A stretch of DNA of 64,000 bases, taken from assembly GCA_913053875.1 (NCBI GenBank), contig CAJXGN010000008.1, positions 1 through 64,000 on the forward strand, read 5' to 3'. Of the stretch, positions 61,935-64,000 are shown piece by piece. A program made the translations under genes and the position numbers. The notes beneath the pieces were generated by a model. That model was not told the DNA's origin. It was given only the letters and a program-made list of their open reading frames with translations, and did not search any database. Positions within the stretch are counted from its first letter, which is position 1. Each line of letters starts with the position of its first letter. Source of the stretch: an uncultured Agromyces sp. GTDB taxonomy: Bacteria > Actinomycetota > Actinomycetes > Actinomycetales > Microbacteriaceae.

Positions 61935-64000
61935 ATGACCGATCCCGGAACCGCCCTCTCCGCCCTCACGCTGAGCGCATCCGCCACGCAGAGTGCGGCG
62001 CGTCGTCCGCGGATGGCGAACCTCGAGGACGCGCGGCCGGGTCTCGAGCTGACCAGCCGCGGAATCACGCGGAACGGCGCGCCGTGGATCCCGGTCTCGG
62101 GCGAGCTGCACTACTCGCGCGTGCCCCGCGAGCGCTGGGAGGAGCGCCTCCGGCAGCTGGTCGCCGGCGGCATCACGGTGGTCTCGACCTACGTGCCATG
62201 GATCCACCACGCCTCCGACGGCGAGCGGGCGTCGTTCGAGGGGAGCCTCGACCTCGCCGCCTTCGTCGACCTCGCTCGAGCGCAGGGACTCGAGGTCGTG
62301 CTGCGAATCGGCCCGTGGGTGCACGGCGAGATGCGCAACGGCGGCTTCCCAGATTGGGTGCAGCGGGCGCCGGTCGCCCATCGCACCGACGACCCCGCCT
62401 ATCTCGCGCTCGTGCGCATCTGGTGGGAGCAGCTCGCGGCAGCGCTCGGCGGGCGCTGCGAGCCGGGCAACGTGCTCGGCATACAGCTCGAGAACGAGCT
62501 GTATGACCAGCCCGGGCACCTCGTCACGCTGAAGCGTCTCGCTCGCGAACTCGGCATGACCGCGCCGCTGTGGACGGCGACCGCATGGGGTGGTGCCGAT
62601 CTTCCGCCGGAGGAGGTCTTTCCGCTCTACGGTGGCTACGCGGATGGCTTCTGGGTGGACCCGGAGGCCCCGTGGGACGAGTCCTTCCGCGACCACTTCT
62701 TCTTCTCGGATGTCTGGGACGATCCGGGCATCGGTGCGGACGTCCGCGACGGCGAGGCCGGTCCCGGCCGCGTGCCGCTGTCGGACTGGTTCCCGCCTGC
62801 CACGTGCGAACTCGGCGGCGGCATGGCCACGGCGTACCACCGCCGTCCGCTCCCGACCGGCCGCGACGTGACCACGGTCGGCCACTGCAAGATCGGCAAC
62901 GGATCGGCGTGGCAGGGGTACTTCATGTACGCCGGCGGCACGAACCCGCGCAGGGGGCTGCAGGAGTCGCACGCGACCGGCTACCCCAACGACATGCCCC
63001 AGCTCGGGTACGACTTCCATGCGCCGGTCGGCGAGTCCGGCCGCCTCGGCGACGGGCATGCGGAGCTCCGAGCGCAGAATGCGTTCCTCGCCGCGTTCGG
63101 ACCGACGCTGGGCGCGAAGCCGTCCCACCTCCCCGACCTGCGCCCCGCGGGCGTCCACGACACGGAGACGCTGCGGTGGGCGTACCGGGGCGACGCCGAC
63201 GGCGGGTTCCTGTTCGTCGCCTGGCACCAGCCGCACGTGCCCCTGTCGACACACGAGTCTGCCTCGTTCCGGATCGAGTTCGATGACGGCGCAGTGAGCC
63301 TGCCGTCGACCCCCATCGACATCCCGGCCGGTACGCTCGCTCGCTGGCCGGTGCGACTGCCGATCGGGGGCGTCCGCATCGAGTGGCTCACGGCGTCGGC
63401 CCTGACGCTGCTCGACGGCGAGGTGCCTACGCTGGTCGCCATCGCCGAGCACGGCGTGCCGGTGGAGCTCGCGCTGGAGTCCGGTGCGCTGCTGTCTGGC
63501 GCGGACGGATCCGCCGTGGGCCTCGCCGACGGAGGTGGACCCGTCGTCGCCGCAGTCGAGCCCGCGCGCCGCCCGCTCCGGGTCACCGGGCCGACCGGAT
63601 CATTCGACCTGCTCGTGCTCCCGGCCGCCGATTCCCTGCGCACCTGGGTGCAGGCCGATGGCGCGGGGTCCGCGCTCCGGCTGCTCCTGAGCGACGACGA
63701 GCTCACTTGGTCGACCGACGGACGGATCGACGCCCGCATCGCCGCGAGACGACCGGGCATTTCCGCCTACGACACGAACACCCGGAGGTTCGGTTCCCTT
63801 CCCCTCGGCCTCGTCGAGGGCGATACGTCATCGATCGAGCTCGACGTGTCGCCGCTCCGGACGCCGAAGGCAGGCCGCCCTTCCGACTACGGGTCGCAGG
63901 ACGGCCGTCCGTCGGCGCCGGCCGACCACGTCATGGACGAGTTCGCCGCCGAGTACCGCATCGAGGTGCCCGACGCCGCCGCTGATCCGGATGCGTGCCT
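61935..64000 (+). CDS. GH35 beta-galactosidase, 3' end outside the window
   Basis: 688 codons are present and the frame is open at the window end. The GH35 barrel starts with GAPWIPVSGELHYSRVPRERWEERLRQLVAGGITVVSTYVPWI, followed by GLEVVLRIGPWVHGEMRNGGFPDWV. The acid/base Glu188 is in GIQLENELYD. Beta domains follow after about residue 370. There is no signal peptide in the visible part, so it probably trims galactose from imported oligosaccharides such as rhamnogalacturonan or galactan side chains. Control is probably by the two operator types in front of it. Confidence 0.9.
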   Translation, partial: MTDPGTALSALTLSASATQSAARRPRMANLEDARPGLELTSRGITRNGAPWIPVSGELHYSRVPRERWEERLRQLVAGGITVVSTYVPWIHHASDGERASFEGSLDLAAFVDLARAQGLEVVLRIGPWVHGEMRNGGFPDWVQRAPVAHRTDDPAYLALVRIWWEQLAAALGGRCEPGNVLGIQLENELYDQPGHLVTLKRLARELGMTAPLWTATAWGGADLPPEEVFPLYGGYADGFWVDPEAPWDESFRDHFFFSDVWDDPGIGADVRDGEAGPGRVPLSDWFPPATCELGGGMATAYHRRPLPTGRDVTTVGHCKIGNGSAWQGYFMYAGGTNPRRGLQESHATGYPNDMPQLGYDFHAPVGESGRLGDGHAELRAQNAFLAAFGPTLGAKPSHLPDLRPAGVHDTETLRWAYRGDADGGFLFVAWHQPHVPLSTHESASFRIEFDDGAVSLPSTPIDIPAGTLARWPVRLPIGGVRIEWLTASALTLLDGEVPTLVAIAEHGVPVELALESGALLSGADGSAVGLADGGGPVVAAVEPARRPLRVTGPTGSFDLLVLPAADSLRTWVQADGAGSALRLLLSDDELTWSTDGRIDARIAARRPGISAYDTNTRRFGSLPLGLVEGDTSSIELDVSPLRTPKAGRPSDYGSQDGRPSAPADHVMDEFAAEYRIEVPDAAADPDAC

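Noticed and set aside
1..64000. CRISPR arrays, tRNA and rRNA genes, riboswitches
   Set aside because: No regularly spaced repeats, cloverleaf-like sequences or known aptamer cores were recognised; faint RNA elements could be missed by eye.

Overview
This window is a high-GC (roughly 70%) actinobacterial chromosome segment, most likely from the family Microbacteriaceae. Evidence: codon use ending almost always in G or C, many GTG starts, a glycine-tRNA ligase of actinobacterial type, TANNNT promoters placed directly in front of start codons (leaderless genes), and dense use of the word GGCATCCG/CGGATGCC. The genus cannot be fixed from the sequence alone. No rRNA, tRNA, CRISPR array, phage or integrase was seen. 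The only mobile-element trace is the 3' end of a transposase at the left edge.

Layout. (1) 1-13.3 kb, core-like: M20 amidohydrolase, 2H phosphoesterase, MATE exporter, YccF membrane protein, M13 metallopeptidase, class A-like serine hydrolase, alpha/beta hydrolase, membrane protein, Nudix hydrolase, a large DUF2156/MprF-like membrane protein and glyS. (2) 13.4-20.1 kb: quinone-oxidoreductase-like enzyme, a CUT1 sugar importer (binding protein plus two permeases), a LacI regulator and an AraC regulator with a twin palindromic operator. (3) 20.2-24.2 kb: VOC protein, beta-lactamase-fold hydrolase, Gfo/Idh/MocA oxidoreductase and a second LacI regulator that is a close paralogue of the first. 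(4) 24.3-33.6 kb: RpiB-type isomerase, DhaK-DhaL fused kinase, zinc alcohol dehydrogenase, TIM-barrel isomerase, oxidoreductase and a divergent RbsACB-type importer. This gene content resembles known tetritol/tetrose (threitol, erythritol) catabolism. (5) 33.6-35.6 kb: an overlapping trio of ABM monooxygenase, LysR and haloacid-dehalogenase-like genes. (6) 35.6-42.8 kb: a six-gene operon encoding mannose-6-phosphate isomerase, GH38 alpha-mannosidase, split PTS EIIB, EIIC and EIIA, and a GntR/UTRA regulator, similar in content to the mannosylglycerate (mng) system. It starts at a leaderless promoter with a palindromic operator over the -10 element. (7) 43-51.8 kb: Cthe_2159-like lipoprotein, AlbA_2 membrane protein, GH3 glucosidase with its own CUT1 importer, and a LacI regulator. 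(8) 51.8-54.6 kb: a coding remnant, a GGCT-like protein, a Fic protein with a promoter palindrome, and a frameshifted lipocalin-like pseudogene. (9) 54.7-64 kb: PL26/YetA-like exo-rhamnogalacturonan lyase, a CUT1 importer, a LacI regulator and a GH35 beta-galactosidase cut off by the window end.

How it fits together: from 14 kb onward this is a carbohydrate-acquisition region made of several modules, each pairing an importer with enzymes and a local regulator. None of the three CUT1 importers has its own ATPase gene, so a shared MsiK/UgpC-type ATPase elsewhere is expected. A LacI-type operator is shared between the lyase gene, the GH35 gene and, in weaker form, the regulator at 50.8 kb. The word GGCATCCG is common before 13.3 kb, nearly absent from 13.3 to 42.8 kb, and moderately frequent to about 57 kb. 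This suggests the central catabolic block was acquired from elsewhere.
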